A DNA stretch of 64,000 nucleotides from Burkholderia sp. WSM2230 (lineage in GTDB: Bacteria > Pseudomonadota > Gammaproteobacteria > Burkholderiales > Burkholderiaceae). Positions 53,161 through 62,358 of the stretch are shown here, piece by piece. The translations under genes were made by a program, and so were the position numbers. The stretch lies in NCBI RefSeq assembly GCF_000472445.1, contig NZ_AXAJ01000013.1:110875-174874 (forward strand). Reading direction: 5' to 3'. Each line of letters opens with the position of its first letter. The stretch's first letter is position 1. The notes beneath the pieces are model-generated. The model saw only the letters and a list, made by a program, of their open reading frames with translations. It made no database searches and was not told the origin of the DNA.

Positions 53161-54162
53161 TCAGTGCTGCGCGACCTGCTGGATGCCGGCCAGCAACCAG
53201 CCTTCGCCAGCACGATTCGCCTTCGACAGATTCCACACCTCGACGAACGGCTCGGCGGGCGCGCCCGGCGCTTCGCGAATCAGGCCCGAGAAGCGCACGC
53301 TCGCAAAGTACTCGTTCGCGCGCTCTTCCACGCCCAGCAGATCGGCGTTCAACTGCACGACATCCGTCTGATTGGTTCCGGCGCCGCGCGAAGCCAGATC
53401 GACGCGTACCTCGGCGAACATTTCCGGCGTGGTGAATTCGCGAATGTCTTCGATATTGCCGACGTCCCACGCGGCTTGCAGGCGCACGAAATAGACCTTC
53501 GCGTTGCGCAGGAACGCTTCAGAATCGAAGCCGGCCGGCACGCTCGGCGTGGCGCCCACCGACGGCGTGGTCAGCGGATTGCCTTGCGGTTCCAGATACG
53601 AGCCGGTAGGCGGCGCCGTATAGCGAGGCTCCTGCGTGTAGCCCGTGGCGCCGGAATTCAGCGACGGCGATTGGCCCGCATAAGCCGGCTGCGACGTATC
53701 GCGCTTGCGGCCCATGAAGCGGCGGATCAGCCAGATGCCGATCATCGCCAGCAATGCAATCACGATGATGTTGGCCATGGCGCCGGCGAACGCGCCGCCC
53801 AGACCAAAGTGCGACAGCAGCGCAGCAATGCCGAGACCGGCGGCCAGACCGGCGATCGGCCCGAGCCAGCGCGAGCGGTTGGGTTGCGGGGCGGGCGCCG
53901 GTGCAGGAGCGGGCGCGGGTTGCGCGCGCTGCTGCTGCATGGCCGGATTGGTCGGCGAGGGTTGCGAAGGCGTCGCCTGATGCTGCTGCTGAACGGTGTT
54001 CGACTGACGGCCGATGCTACGGCCACCGCCCATGCGGCGCGCTTCGGCGTCGAGCGAGGCAAGCGAGCCGGCCGCGATCAGACCGACCATCGCGATCAGT
54101 CCGATTCTTCTCGCCAGCGACTGCTTTACCTTACGGGGAGATAACGACACTGAATCGGACAT
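53161..54162 (-). CDS. Tim44-like domain membrane protein
   Basis: The 333-residue protein has an N-terminal hydrophobic segment (RRIGLIAMVGLIAAGSLASL, residues 18-37) that may be a signal or anchor. A low-complexity Gln/Pro/Ala stretch with four Ala-Pro repeats (about 60-95) follows, then two transmembrane helices (WLGPIAGLAAGLGIAALLSH and AMANIIVIALLAMIGIWLIR), a linker, and a C-terminal Tim44-like domain (about 205-333, with EAFLRNAKVYFVRLQAAWDV). Tim44 domains bind proteins or lipids; the bacterial function is unknown. It sits between ubiE (38 bp) and ubiJ. Confidence 0.88.
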   Translation of the reverse strand: MSDSVSLSPRKVKQSLARRIGLIAMVGLIAAGSLASLDAEARRMGGGRSIGRQSNTVQQQHQATPSQPSPTNPAMQQQRAQPAPAPAPAPAPQPNRSRWLGPIAGLAAGLGIAALLSHFGLGGAFAGAMANIIVIALLAMIGIWLIRRFMGRKRDTSQPAYAGQSPSLNSGATGYTQEPRYTAPPTGSYLEPQGNPLTTPSVGATPSVPAGFDSEAFLRNAKVYFVRLQAAWDVGNIEDIREFTTPEMFAEVRVDLASRGAGTNQTDVVQLNADLLGVEERANEYFASVRFSGLIREAPGAPAEPFVEVWNLSKANRAGEGWLLAGIQQVAQH

Positions 54163-54200
54163 TTTGGTGCTTTCCTTTAAAAATCGGCGGGTTAGGAACC

Positions 54201-54932
54201 CTAGTATTTGGTCCCCACATGTAAAGCTACCACGCCAGCTGACAAATTGTAATATTTGACGCCATCCAGGCCCGCTTGTTCCATCATTGTTTTCAAGGTT
54301 TCCTGATCCGGATGCATGCGGATGGACTCCGCCAGGTAGCGGTAGCTGTCGGCGTCTTTCGCAAAGCGCTCGCCAAGCCACGGCAGCACCTTGAACGAAT
54401 AGACGTCGTAGGCTTTTTTCAGCGGGTCCCAGACCTTTGAGAACTCGAGAACCAGCAGACGCCCCGCCGGCTTAAGCACGCGGCGCATTTCGGCCAGCGC
54501 GACGTCCTTATGCGTCATGTTGCGCAAGCCGAATGCCACGGTCACGACGTCGAAATAATTGTCCGGAAAAGGGACTTTCTCGGCGTCGCAGAGCAGCGCC
54601 GGCGTGATCACGCCTTTGTCGAGCAGCCGGTCGCGGCCCACGCGCAGCATGGACTCGTTGATGTCGGTATGCCAGACCTCGCCCGTTTCGCCCGCCTGCT
54701 TCGCGAATGCCTTGGACAGGTCGCCCGTGCCGCCCGCGATATCGAGCACCTTGTAGCCGGGCCGCACATTGGCCTGGGCGATCGTGAACATCTTCCACGC
54801 CCGGTGCAACCCGCCCGACATCAGGTCGTTCATCAAGTCGTAGTTGGCGGCAACCGAGTGAAACACGCCCGCCACCTTCTGCGCCTTTTCCTGTTCGTCG
54901 ACCGATTGAAAGCCGAAGTGGGTTTTGCTCAT
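54201..54932 (-). CDS. ubiE: Ubiquinone/menaquinone C-methyltransferase UbiE
   Basis: UbiE methylates the ring of demethyl-quinone intermediates. The 243-residue protein opens with KTHFGFQSVDEQEKAQKVAG and FHSVAANYDLMNDLMSGGLH. It carries the SAM motif KVLDIAGGTGDLSKAFAKQA near residue 70, FDVVTVAFGLRNMTHKDVAL near 145, and QAGLDGVKYYNLSAGVVALH at the end. The start at 54932 is the family start; the upstream open frame of about 70 codons is spurious. Immediately downstream of the DUF971 gene and upstream of the Tim44-like gene. Confidence 0.95.
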   Translation of the reverse strand: MSKTHFGFQSVDEQEKAQKVAGVFHSVAANYDLMNDLMSGGLHRAWKMFTIAQANVRPGYKVLDIAGGTGDLSKAFAKQAGETGEVWHTDINESMLRVGRDRLLDKGVITPALLCDAEKVPFPDNYFDVVTVAFGLRNMTHKDVALAEMRRVLKPAGRLLVLEFSKVWDPLKKAYDVYSFKVLPWLGERFAKDADSYRYLAESIRMHPDQETLKTMMEQAGLDGVKYYNLSAGVVALHVGTKY

Positions 54933-55000
54933 CGCGCTTGTCCTTTCCGCGTATTCTGAAATGTTGCGCCGCATGCGTGCGGCAGGTCTGGCGAATCGTA

Positions 55001-55414
55001 TCAGTGACGGTGACCGTGCGCAGCGCCGGCCTCGGCCATCGGCGTGTCGCGGTCGACGCCGGCCGCAGCCAGTTTGTCGAGATACGCGCGCCAGAGTTCG
55101 TCCTGGCGCCGCGCCAGGTCGTAGAGCAGATCCCACGAATAGATGCCGGTGGAGTGTCCGTCGGAAAATGTCGGCTGGATCGCGTAGTTGCCGACGCCCT
55201 CGATCATCGTGATAGTGACGTCGCGCTTGCCGGTTTGCAGCGTTTCCTGGCCGGGGCCGTGGCCCTGCACTTCCGCCGACGGCGAATACACGCGCAGCAA
55301 CTCGAACGGCAGCCGGTACGATTCGCCGCTCGCGTACTGCAATTCGAGCACGCGCGACTTTGAATGCACGACCACACCGGTCGGCACCGGAGTATCGGGA
55401 GTCAGTCCGCTCAT
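55001..55414 (-). CDS. DUF971 domain protein
   Basis: The 137-residue protein has a DUF971 (gamma-butyrobetaine hydroxylase-like N-terminal) domain with SKSRVLELQYASGESYRLPF, EVQGHGPGQETLQTGKRDV and SDGHSTGIYSWDLLYDLARR. The Gly-His and Cys-poor segments suggest a small metal- or Fe-S-related fold in relatives. A His-rich end (AAHGHRH) is unusual. Function unknown. Many betaproteobacteria place this gene before ubiE, as here (68 bp). Confidence 0.85.
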   Translation of the reverse strand: MSGLTPDTPVPTGVVVHSKSRVLELQYASGESYRLPFELLRVYSPSAEVQGHGPGQETLQTGKRDVTITMIEGVGNYAIQPTFSDGHSTGIYSWDLLYDLARRQDELWRAYLDKLAAAGVDRDTPMAEAGAAHGHRH

Positions 55415-55435
55415 GATGGCCTCAATATGAAAACG

Positions 55436-55482
55436 CCGCCGCACCCAATGTGCCCCGCGAGGGACATGGCGCGCAGCGGCGG
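55436..55482 (-). terminator. Possible hairpin terminator downstream of the HIT gene
   Basis: CCGCCGC (55436-55442) is complementary to GCGGCGG (55476-55482). On the minus strand the stem is followed by CGTTTTC. The 33-base loop makes it weaker than the other two terminators. Confidence 0.35.
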
Positions 55483-55492
55483 GTTGTGTCGC

Positions 55493-55921
55493 TCAGGCGA
55501 GCGCCTGTCCGATTTCGTGCCGCACCGCCTCGCGCAGCAGCGTGGCTTGCGCGCGGCGGGAGGACAGCATCGCTTCGGACACCGTGCGTTGCCGCGGCGC
55601 CCAGATCGGCAGCGGAAAATGAGCGTCGTTCGAGAAACGCGGAATGACGTGCCAGTGCACATGCGGCACCTGATTGCCGAGGCTGGCTAGATTCACCTTC
55701 GCCGGCTGGAGGACGCGCCGCATCGCGCGCTCGACGGCATACACGACCTTCATCACGCGATCGCGGCCCGCCGCATCGAGGTCCGAAAACTCCGCCACGT
55801 GCTCGTTCCAGATCACCCGGCAAAAACCTGGGTAATCGTGTTCGTCGGCGAGGACGACACGCAACGTGTCGTCCTGCCACAGCACATCGCCGCCATCTTC
55901 ACGGCAAAAAACGCAATCCAT
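55493..55921 (-). CDS. HIT-family protein (nucleotide hydrolase/transferase)
   Basis: The 142-residue protein has the histidine-triad motif HVHWHVIPR near residue 90 and an N-terminal CVFCREDGG, a Cys pair that is seen in some HIT proteins. Family members hydrolyse AMP-lysine, ADP or dinucleotide bonds. Substrate not deducible. The ATG at 55921 begins MDCVFCREDGGD; the upstream frame is antisense noise. It lies 34 bp downstream of the large dehydrogenase gene on the same strand. Confidence 0.88.
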   Translation of the reverse strand: MDCVFCREDGGDVLWQDDTLRVVLADEHDYPGFCRVIWNEHVAEFSDLDAAGRDRVMKVVYAVERAMRRVLQPAKVNLASLGNQVPHVHWHVIPRFSNDAHFPLPIWAPRQRTVSEAMLSSRRAQATLLREAVRHEIGQALA

Positions 55922-55955
55922 CGTCGTCCTCGGGCAAAAATCGTCAGTCGTGCCA

Positions 55956-58900
55956 TTAAACCAGCACGCGCTCGATTCCGCCATTGTTCGCCCGCTGCAC
56001 GTAGTCGACCATCCAGTCTTCTCCGAGCACGTGACGTGCCATTTCGACGACGATGTAATCCGCCTCGATGCCCGCATCTTCGTTGTAGCGCGACAGGCCT
56101 TGCAGGCAGGACGGGCAGCTCGTGAGGATCTTGACGTCGGTGGCACCCTTCGGTTGCGGACCGTCGCCGGCCTTTAACACCGAGCCGTTCGCCGCGCCCG
56201 CCGTGCCGGCCGATGCATTGGCCGGATTGATGGCGTTCGCGCCGGCCTCGGCGATGAGCGGAATCCCGCGCAGCTTCGCCGCGCCCTTGCGGATTTCCTC
56301 TTCCTTGCGGAAACGCACCTGCGTCGAAATGTCAGGACGCGTGACCGCGAGCGTGCCCGACTCGCCGCAGCAGCGATCGTTCTTCTCGATCCTGTAGCCG
56401 TCTTTCTCCGAGCCCATCAGCGAATTGACGAGCTTGACCGGGTCCATCGTCTTGATCGGCGTGTGGCAGGGGTCGTGGTACATGTACCGCGTGCCCGTCA
56501 CGCCGTCGAGCTTCATGCCCTTTTCAAGCAGGAATTCGTGAATGTCGATGATCCGGCAGCCCGGGAAAATCTTGTCGAATTCATAACCGGCGAGCTGGTC
56601 GTAGCACGTGCCGCACGACACCACCACCGTCTTGATGTCGAGATAGTTGAGCGTATTCGCGACGCGGTGAAACAGCACGCGGTTGTCCGTGACGATCTGC
56701 TCGGCTTTGTCGTACTGTCCAGAGCCGCGCTGCGGATAGCCGCAGCAGAGATACCCCGGCGGCAGCACCGTTTGCACGCCCGCTTCCCACAGCATGGCCT
56801 GCGTCGCAAGCCCCACTTGCGAAAAGAGCCGCTCGGAGCCGCAGCCGGGGAAGTAGAACACCGCTTCCGTGTCGGCGGTGGTCGTCTTCGGATTGCGGAT
56901 GATCGGGACAATCTTGTTGTCCTCGATATCGAGCAGCGCGCGCGCGGTTTTCTTCGGCAAATTGCCGGGCATCTTCTTGTTCATGAAGTGGATCACCTGC
57001 TCGGTGACCGGCGGCTTGCCGACGGTTGCCGGCGGATGCGCCGTCTGCTTCTTCGCGAACTTCTTCAGCACTTCGTTGCCGAGGCGCTGCGCCTTGTAGC
57101 CAATGCCCATCATCGCGGTGCGCGCGAGGTTGATCGTCTGCGGATTCGTCGCATTGAGGAAGAACATGCCGGCCGCGTTGCCCGGATTGAACTTCTTCTT
57201 GCCCATCTTGCGCAGCAGGTTGCGCATGTTCATGGTCACGTCGCCGAAGTCGATCTTCACCGGGCACGGCGTCACGCATTTATGGCAGACGGTGCAGTGA
57301 TCGGCGACGTCGCCGAATTCGTCCCAATGCTTGATGGACACGCCGCGGCGCGTTTGCTCTTCGTACAGGAACGCCTCGACCAGCAGCGAAGTCGCGAGAA
57401 TCTTGTTGCGCGGGCTGTACAGCAGGTTCGCGCGCGGCACATGGGTCGCGCACACCGGCTTGCACTTGCCGCAGCGCAGGCAGTCTTTGATCGACTCGGA
57501 AATTGCGCCGATGTCGCTCTGCTGCATGATTAGCGATTCGTAGCCCATCAGGCCGAAGCTCGGCGTGTAGGCGTTGCGCAGATCGGCGCCTTCGAGCAGC
57601 TTGCCCGCGTTGAAGCGGCCATGCGGATCGACGCGCTGCTTGTACTTGCGGAACTCGCCGATTTCGTCGTCGGTCAGGAACTCGAGCTTCGTAATGCCGA
57701 TGCCGTGCTCGCCGGAAATCACGCCGTCGAGCGAACGCGCGAGCTTCATGATGCGCGCGACCGCCGTGTGGGCGTCCTGCAGCATCTCGTAGTTGTCCGA
57801 GTTGACCGGCAGGTTTGTGTGGACGTTGCCGTCGCCCGCGTGCATGTGCAGCGCGACGAACACGCGGCCGCGCAACACCTGCTTGTGGATGGCCTGCGCT
57901 TCGTCGAGGATCGGCTTGAACTCGCCGCCGTTGAAGATCTGCCGCAGTTCGGCGCGAATCTCCTGCTTCCACGAGACGCGGATCGTGCGGTCCTGCGTGA
58001 CATGGAACACGGTCGCGTCGGGCTGCGCGTCAGCGCGGTCGGCGAATTTTTCTGCGAGCGCCTCATAGCCGAGACCAACCAGATAGTGCTGAGCCTCGCG
58101 CAACGACAGATCCAGCTTGTCGCGCAAGAATTCCCAGCGCGTACGCACGCGCTTGAGCAGATCCAGCGCCTGTTGCACGCGGTCTTCCAACAGCTCGGCG
58201 CTCGGAATTTCGTTGGCGTCGTCGCTCTTGCCGAGCGGCAGCTTGCCGCCCCTGAAGAACGCTTCCAGCGCGTCGACCAGTTGCAGCTTGTTCTTGATGG
58301 ACAGCTCGATGTTGATCCGCTCGATGCCGTCCGTGTATTCGCCCATGCGGTCGAGCGGAATCACCACGTCTTCGTTGATCTTGAACGCGTTGGTGTGCTT
58401 CGCGATCGCGGCGGTGCGGCTGCGGTCGAGCCAGAAGCGCTTGCGCGCCTCGGCGCTGACTGCGACGAAGCCCTCGCCGCTCTTGCCGTTGGCCATTCGC
58501 ACGACTTCCGACGTGGCTTGCGCGACCGCGTCCGCGTCATTGCCGACGATATCGCCGATCAGCACCATCTTCGGAAACGCGTTGCGCTTGCTCTTGGTCG
58601 CATAGCCGACCGCGCGCAGATAGCGCTCATCGAGGTGTTCGAGGCCGGCGAGAATCGCGCCGCCCTGCTTCGAGGTTTCGAACAGGTAATCCTTGATTTC
58701 GACGATGCTCGGAATCGCCTCGCGCGCCTGGCCGAAGAACTCGAGGCAGACGGTGCGCGTATGCGCCGGCATCTTGTGCAGCACCCAGCGCGCCGACGTG
58801 ATCAGGCCGTCGCAGCCCTCCTTCTGCACGCCCGGCAGACCGGCGAGGAATTTATCGGTGACGTCCTTGCCGAGGCCTTCCTTGCGGAACACGCGGCCCT

Positions 58901-60050
58901 TGATGTCGAGCGACTCCGTGCGCAACAGCTTCTCGCCCGGCGCATAGTTGCCGTCGAACCATTTCAGCTCGAACCGCGCGACCTCCACGTCGTGAATCTT
59001 GCCGAGGTTGTGAGCCAGACGCGTGACTTCGAGCCAGTTGCCTTCCGGATCGACCATGCGCCACCAGGCGAGGTTGTCGAGCGCCGTGCCCCACAGCACC
59101 GCTTTCTTGCCGCCCGCGTTCATCGCGACGTTGCCGCCCACGCAGGACGCGTCGAGCGAAGTCGGATCGACGGCGAACACGAAGCCCGCCTGCTCGGCCG
59201 CCTCGGTTACCCGGCGCGTGACGACGCCCGCGCCGGAGAAAATGGTCGGGACCTTGCGGTCGACGCCCGGCAGCTCGGTCATTTCAACCGCGCCGAGCTG
59301 TTCAAGCTTCTCGGTGTTGATGACGGCCGAGAACGGCGTAAGCGGCACTGCGCCGCCCGTGTAGCCCGTGCCGCCGCCACGCGGAATCACGGTCAGCCCG
59401 AGCTCGAAACACGCCTTGATCATGCCGGCGATCTCGGCTTCGGTATCCGGCGTCAGCACGACGAACGGATACTCAACGCGCCAGTCGGTCGCGTCTGTCA
59501 CGTGCGAGACGCGCGACAAACCGTCGAACTTGATGTTGTCCTTTTCCGTGACACGGCCGAGCACTTTGGTTGCGCGGCGGCGCAGATCGTAGGTCTTCTG
59601 GAACTCGCTTTCGAATTCGTCGACGGCGCGCCGCGCAGCCTGCACCAGCGTTTCGACGCGCGCCGCGCGGTCGACACCCGCTTCGTCGCCATGTTCGGTG
59701 AGATCGGCGCGGCGGCGCTTCTCGATCTCCGACAGACGGTGATGCAGCGCCTCGATCAGCATCGCGCGGCGCTTCGGGTTGTCGAGCAGATCGTCCTGCA
59801 AGTACGGATTGCGGCGCACCACCCAGATGTCGCCGAGCACTTCGTACAGCATGCGCGCCGAGCGGCCGGTGCGGCGTTCGGCACGCAGTTCGGCCAATGC
59901 GTCCCAGGCAGCATTGCCCAGCAGGCGAATGACGATTTCGCGGTCGGAAAACGACGTGTAGTTATAGGGAATTTCGCGCAGGCGCGCTTCGGGATCGGCG
60001 GCGACCGCGGCGGCGGCTCCGTGCGGGTCGAAAACTTGAGGTGCGTTCAT
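55956..60050 (-). CDS. DUF3683 FAD-linked oxidase / Fe-S oxidoreductase (D-lactate or 2-hydroxyacid dehydrogenase type)
   Basis: The 1364-residue protein joins several modules. Residues about 1-150 are DUF3683. The FAD-binding-4 domain (about 195-420) has the PRGGGTGYTGGAVPLTPFSA flavin motif. The FAD-oxidase C-terminal domain covers about 450-840, with HAGDGNVHTNLPVNSDNYE. Two 4Fe-4S sites follow, CLRCGKCKPVCATH near 888 and CTVCHKCVTPCPVKID near 947. Two CCG domains (LCCGYPQRG, RCCGESGTL) near 1125 and 1265 end the chain. It is like GlcD plus GlcF fused. It probably oxidises a 2-hydroxyacid and passes electrons to quinone; substrate not certain. At the start of the HIT-DUF971-ubiE run. Confidence 0.88.
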   Translation of the reverse strand: MNAPQVFDPHGAAAAVAADPEARLREIPYNYTSFSDREIVIRLLGNAAWDALAELRAERRTGRSARMLYEVLGDIWVVRRNPYLQDDLLDNPKRRAMLIEALHHRLSEIEKRRRADLTEHGDEAGVDRAARVETLVQAARRAVDEFESEFQKTYDLRRRATKVLGRVTEKDNIKFDGLSRVSHVTDATDWRVEYPFVVLTPDTEAEIAGMIKACFELGLTVIPRGGGTGYTGGAVPLTPFSAVINTEKLEQLGAVEMTELPGVDRKVPTIFSGAGVVTRRVTEAAEQAGFVFAVDPTSLDASCVGGNVAMNAGGKKAVLWGTALDNLAWWRMVDPEGNWLEVTRLAHNLGKIHDVEVARFELKWFDGNYAPGEKLLRTESLDIKGRVFRKEGLGKDVTDKFLAGLPGVQKEGCDGLITSARWVLHKMPAHTRTVCLEFFGQAREAIPSIVEIKDYLFETSKQGGAILAGLEHLDERYLRAVGYATKSKRNAFPKMVLIGDIVGNDADAVAQATSEVVRMANGKSGEGFVAVSAEARKRFWLDRSRTAAIAKHTNAFKINEDVVIPLDRMGEYTDGIERINIELSIKNKLQLVDALEAFFRGGKLPLGKSDDANEIPSAELLEDRVQQALDLLKRVRTRWEFLRDKLDLSLREAQHYLVGLGYEALAEKFADRADAQPDATVFHVTQDRTIRVSWKQEIRAELRQIFNGGEFKPILDEAQAIHKQVLRGRVFVALHMHAGDGNVHTNLPVNSDNYEMLQDAHTAVARIMKLARSLDGVISGEHGIGITKLEFLTDDEIGEFRKYKQRVDPHGRFNAGKLLEGADLRNAYTPSFGLMGYESLIMQQSDIGAISESIKDCLRCGKCKPVCATHVPRANLLYSPRNKILATSLLVEAFLYEEQTRRGVSIKHWDEFGDVADHCTVCHKCVTPCPVKIDFGDVTMNMRNLLRKMGKKKFNPGNAAGMFFLNATNPQTINLARTAMMGIGYKAQRLGNEVLKKFAKKQTAHPPATVGKPPVTEQVIHFMNKKMPGNLPKKTARALLDIEDNKIVPIIRNPKTTTADTEAVFYFPGCGSERLFSQVGLATQAMLWEAGVQTVLPPGYLCCGYPQRGSGQYDKAEQIVTDNRVLFHRVANTLNYLDIKTVVVSCGTCYDQLAGYEFDKIFPGCRIIDIHEFLLEKGMKLDGVTGTRYMYHDPCHTPIKTMDPVKLVNSLMGSEKDGYRIEKNDRCCGESGTLAVTRPDISTQVRFRKEEEIRKGAAKLRGIPLIAEAGANAINPANASAGTAGAANGSVLKAGDGPQPKGATDVKILTSCPSCLQGLSRYNEDAGIEADYIVVEMARHVLGEDWMVDYVQRANNGGIERVLV

Positions 60051-60503
60051 GTGCGGACGACTCGGTGGATCAGCCCGGCGCGCTCATGGCGAGGCGCCGT
60101 CTGACGGTGCGCGTGGGGCGCAATGCTTGGAAATCTTCTTGGGAGCGAAGCGCCACCGACGGCCTACCCACGTCGGTCGCTTCGCGGCGCTCAGATACTG
60201 CTACACGATCGTGCGTGGCGGACGTGACGCTCCGCCGCGGGGCAAGACTCACGCGGGACGGGCATCAAGTGGGCGATCCGAGGCTGCCAGTGCATCTTCC
60301 GATCCTTACTCCAAAATGGAATTCTACCGCATCGGCTAGCCACGCGTTGACGGCTGGAATGCGAGCGGCGGCGGCGCCTGGCACGCGCGCGCGGCGCCGC
60401 GACGCCCCCCGCGCGCTGGCAGGCATGGAGGCCACGTCGAGGCCGCATGGAGGCCGATGCAAGGCTGCACGCGGTGCTCGTGCGCCTTATGCTACCAACG
60501 CGC
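60051..60503. other. 453-bp intergenic region upstream of the large dehydrogenase
   Basis: Lies between the dehydrogenase start (60050, minus) and the DUF2269 stop (60504, minus). The dehydrogenase promoter is probably here. A weak AT-rich spot occurs at 60310-60330. A degenerate 11-bp repeat occupies 60425-60468. No gene is supported. Confidence 0.55.
60425..60468. repeat. Degenerate 11-bp tandem repeat, four copies
   Basis: Units ATGGAGGCCAC, GTCGAGGCCGC, ATGGAGGCCGA and TGCAAGGCTGC lie in tandem. The array is too short and diverged to be sure it is more than local low complexity. Confidence 0.4.
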
Positions 60504-60968
60504 TCAGGCCAGCTTTGTGACCATCAGCCAGAAAATGCCGACAAACGCGAAAAAAGCGACTGCGCCTAGCGCGGCCCAGATCGCCAGCATTCGCCAGTAA
60601 GCGGCGCTCAACGGACGCCCCGTGTCGGCGCTTACCCGAGCCGACGCGGCAAGGCGCATCTGGAGGACCACGACTGGCAGCCAGCAGGCGATAGCCAGCA
60701 CATACAGCCCGATCGACCAGGCGAGCCAGCGGCTACCAAGCTGCATGTTCGCGAGATGCACGAGATAAAGGCCGGTGGCGGGCTGCACGATCGCGGTGGG
60801 CGTGGTGAACAGCCAGTCGGCGAGCACGACGAGCTTCGTGACACGCGCGACCGTCTTCGTATCGCGGCCGAGGCTCGTCAGCAGCATGTAAAACGCGGAG
60901 CCGATGCCGGTACCGAACAGGATCGTCGACGAAAGTACATGCAGCCATTTGATCACGAGATAAGTCAT
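60504..60968 (-). CDS. DUF2269 family membrane protein
   Basis: A 154-residue protein with four predicted transmembrane helices, beginning MTYLVIKWLHVLSSTILFGT, with RVTKLVVLADWLFTTPTAIV and WSIGLYVLAIACWLPVVVLQ. Histidine near residue 10 (KWLHVLSS) is typical of DUF2269 proteins. Function unknown. It begins seven bases after the stop of the SDR-DoxX gene, so both form an operon. Confidence 0.88.
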   Translation of the reverse strand: MTYLVIKWLHVLSSTILFGTGIGSAFYMLLTSLGRDTKTVARVTKLVVLADWLFTTPTAIVQPATGLYLVHLANMQLGSRWLAWSIGLYVLAIACWLPVVVLQMRLAASARVSADTGRPLSAAYWRMLAIWAALGAVAFFAFVGIFWLMVTKLA

Positions 60969-60975
60969 GGTCAAC

Positions 60976-62358
60976 TCATTGCCGCGTTGGGGGCGTGGTT
61001 GTTGAGCCGGTTGCGGGCTTAACCCGCGGGGCGAGCCAACGCTCCGGGCCATCGTCGAACTGGATCAGCAGGATCAGCAGCGCGATCATGGGCAGGTTCT
61101 TCGAGAGCGGCCCATATGGATGCAGCCAGAACTCGGGCAAGCGCCAGCTGATGAGCGCCGTATAAACCACGATCAGCGCGATCTGCAAAGCCCAAAGACG
61201 CGCGCGCGAACCGAGGCGGCGCGGCCACGCGAGCGAGAGCACGCCGAACACGAGATCGACGAACGCCGCGCCATAAAGCAGCAAGGGTCCCAAGGCCGCC
61301 GGCGCCCCGACCCGCGCCAGCAGTTCAAGGCTCGACGCGCGCGGATACAGCCAGGCGGACACGATCGCGGTCCAGATCCACACCGCCGCAATCGACGCGC
61401 GCAAGAGCGGCAGCAGCCACATCAGCTTCGCCCGCGTGCCGAAGCCTTCGCTATCCGCGGGCATCTCCCGCAGCGCGCGCGGCGCCCTGCCCAGGAGCCG
61501 CTCGAAGCGGTCGGTCGGCGCGACGTTGCCGCGCTCGAGCATCGCGAGCGCGTCGGCGCTCATCAGCGAGCCAGGCAGCAGCGCGCCGAGGCGCGTTGCC
61601 AGCCTGACGAGCGACATCGGCACAGGCAGGAACCAGCCGCGCGGGCGGCCGGCTACGCGCCGCAACACGGCCAGATATTCCTTTAACGTCATCGGCTCCT
61701 TGCCGACGGCGGCGACCCGTCGTGGCGGCCCGGCCGCCGCGGTGGGCGCATCGCGGACCGGCGCGGCCAGCGCGCCCGCCACGATCAGATCGACGACATC
61801 GTCGATATGAACCGGCTGAATGCGCTGTGCGCCCGCGCCCGGCAGCGGCACGACCGGGAGCGTCGCCCACGCGGCGAAAAAACGCGTGCTGCGGCCCTCC
61901 GGCGCAAACACGAGCGACGGCTGCACGATCAACGACGAAACCGGCAACGCGAGCAGCGCCTCGTCGGCGGCAAGCTTGCTGCGGTGATAGGGGCTTTGCG
62001 CGGCGGCATCCGCGCCGAGCGCGGAAATCTGCACGATGCGCCGCACGCCCGCAGCGACGGCAGCCTTGAACAGCATGATCGGCGCATCCGTATGGAGGCG
62101 CCGGAAGTCGTGACCGGTCGCGTCGCTGAAAATGCCCACGGCATTGATTACGACATCGACGCCCACCAGCAGCGGCATCAAGCTTGCTATATCGCGAAGG
62201 CCCGCGAAGTCGACCGGAACCACCCGGCAGCCGCGCAAGCGCTGTCCGGCGGCAACGGGATCGCGCACGCCGCACACGACCGAGTGGCCGGCCGCGACCA
62301 GCGCGTGCGCGACTCGCGCTCCAATCATGCCGGTAGCACCTGCAAGGAAAATGACCAT
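60976..62358 (-). CDS. NAD(P)-binding SDR-like protein with C-terminal DoxX-like membrane domain
   Basis: The 460-residue fusion starts with an extended-SDR/NmrA-like Rossmann domain (FLAGATGMIGARVAHALVAA at residues 4-23; YHRSKLAADEALLALPVSS near 125). The second half has four hydrophobic helices of DoxX-like type (LLRASIAAVWIWTAIVSAWL, LGPLLLYGAAFVDLVFGVLS, LWALQIALIVVYTALISWRL). A membrane-anchored oxidoreductase is likely, substrate unknown. The ATG at 62358 puts MVIFLAGATGMIG at the start; an upstream ATG at 62388 would extend it. It overlaps the start codon of the divergent gene. Confidence 0.85.
   Translation of the reverse strand: MVIFLAGATGMIGARVAHALVAAGHSVVCGVRDPVAAGQRLRGCRVVPVDFAGLRDIASLMPLLVGVDVVINAVGIFSDATGHDFRRLHTDAPIMLFKAAVAAGVRRIVQISALGADAAAQSPYHRSKLAADEALLALPVSSLIVQPSLVFAPEGRSTRFFAAWATLPVVPLPGAGAQRIQPVHIDDVVDLIVAGALAAPVRDAPTAAAGPPRRVAAVGKEPMTLKEYLAVLRRVAGRPRGWFLPVPMSLVRLATRLGALLPGSLMSADALAMLERGNVAPTDRFERLLGRAPRALREMPADSEGFGTRAKLMWLLPLLRASIAAVWIWTAIVSAWLYPRASSLELLARVGAPAALGPLLLYGAAFVDLVFGVLSLAWPRRLGSRARLWALQIALIVVYTALISWRLPEFWLHPYGPLSKNLPMIALLILLIQFDDGPERWLAPRVKPATGSTTTPPTRQ

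Noticed and set aside
57621..60104. 827-codon open frame on the plus strand over the large dehydrogenase
   Set aside because: Antisense to a well-supported multidomain gene; no signal sequence, domain or ribosome-binding site of its own was seen.
62132..62356. N-terminal extension of the four-helix membrane protein
   Set aside because: The extension lies antisense to the Rossmann domain of the opposite gene and has no hydrophobic or conserved content.
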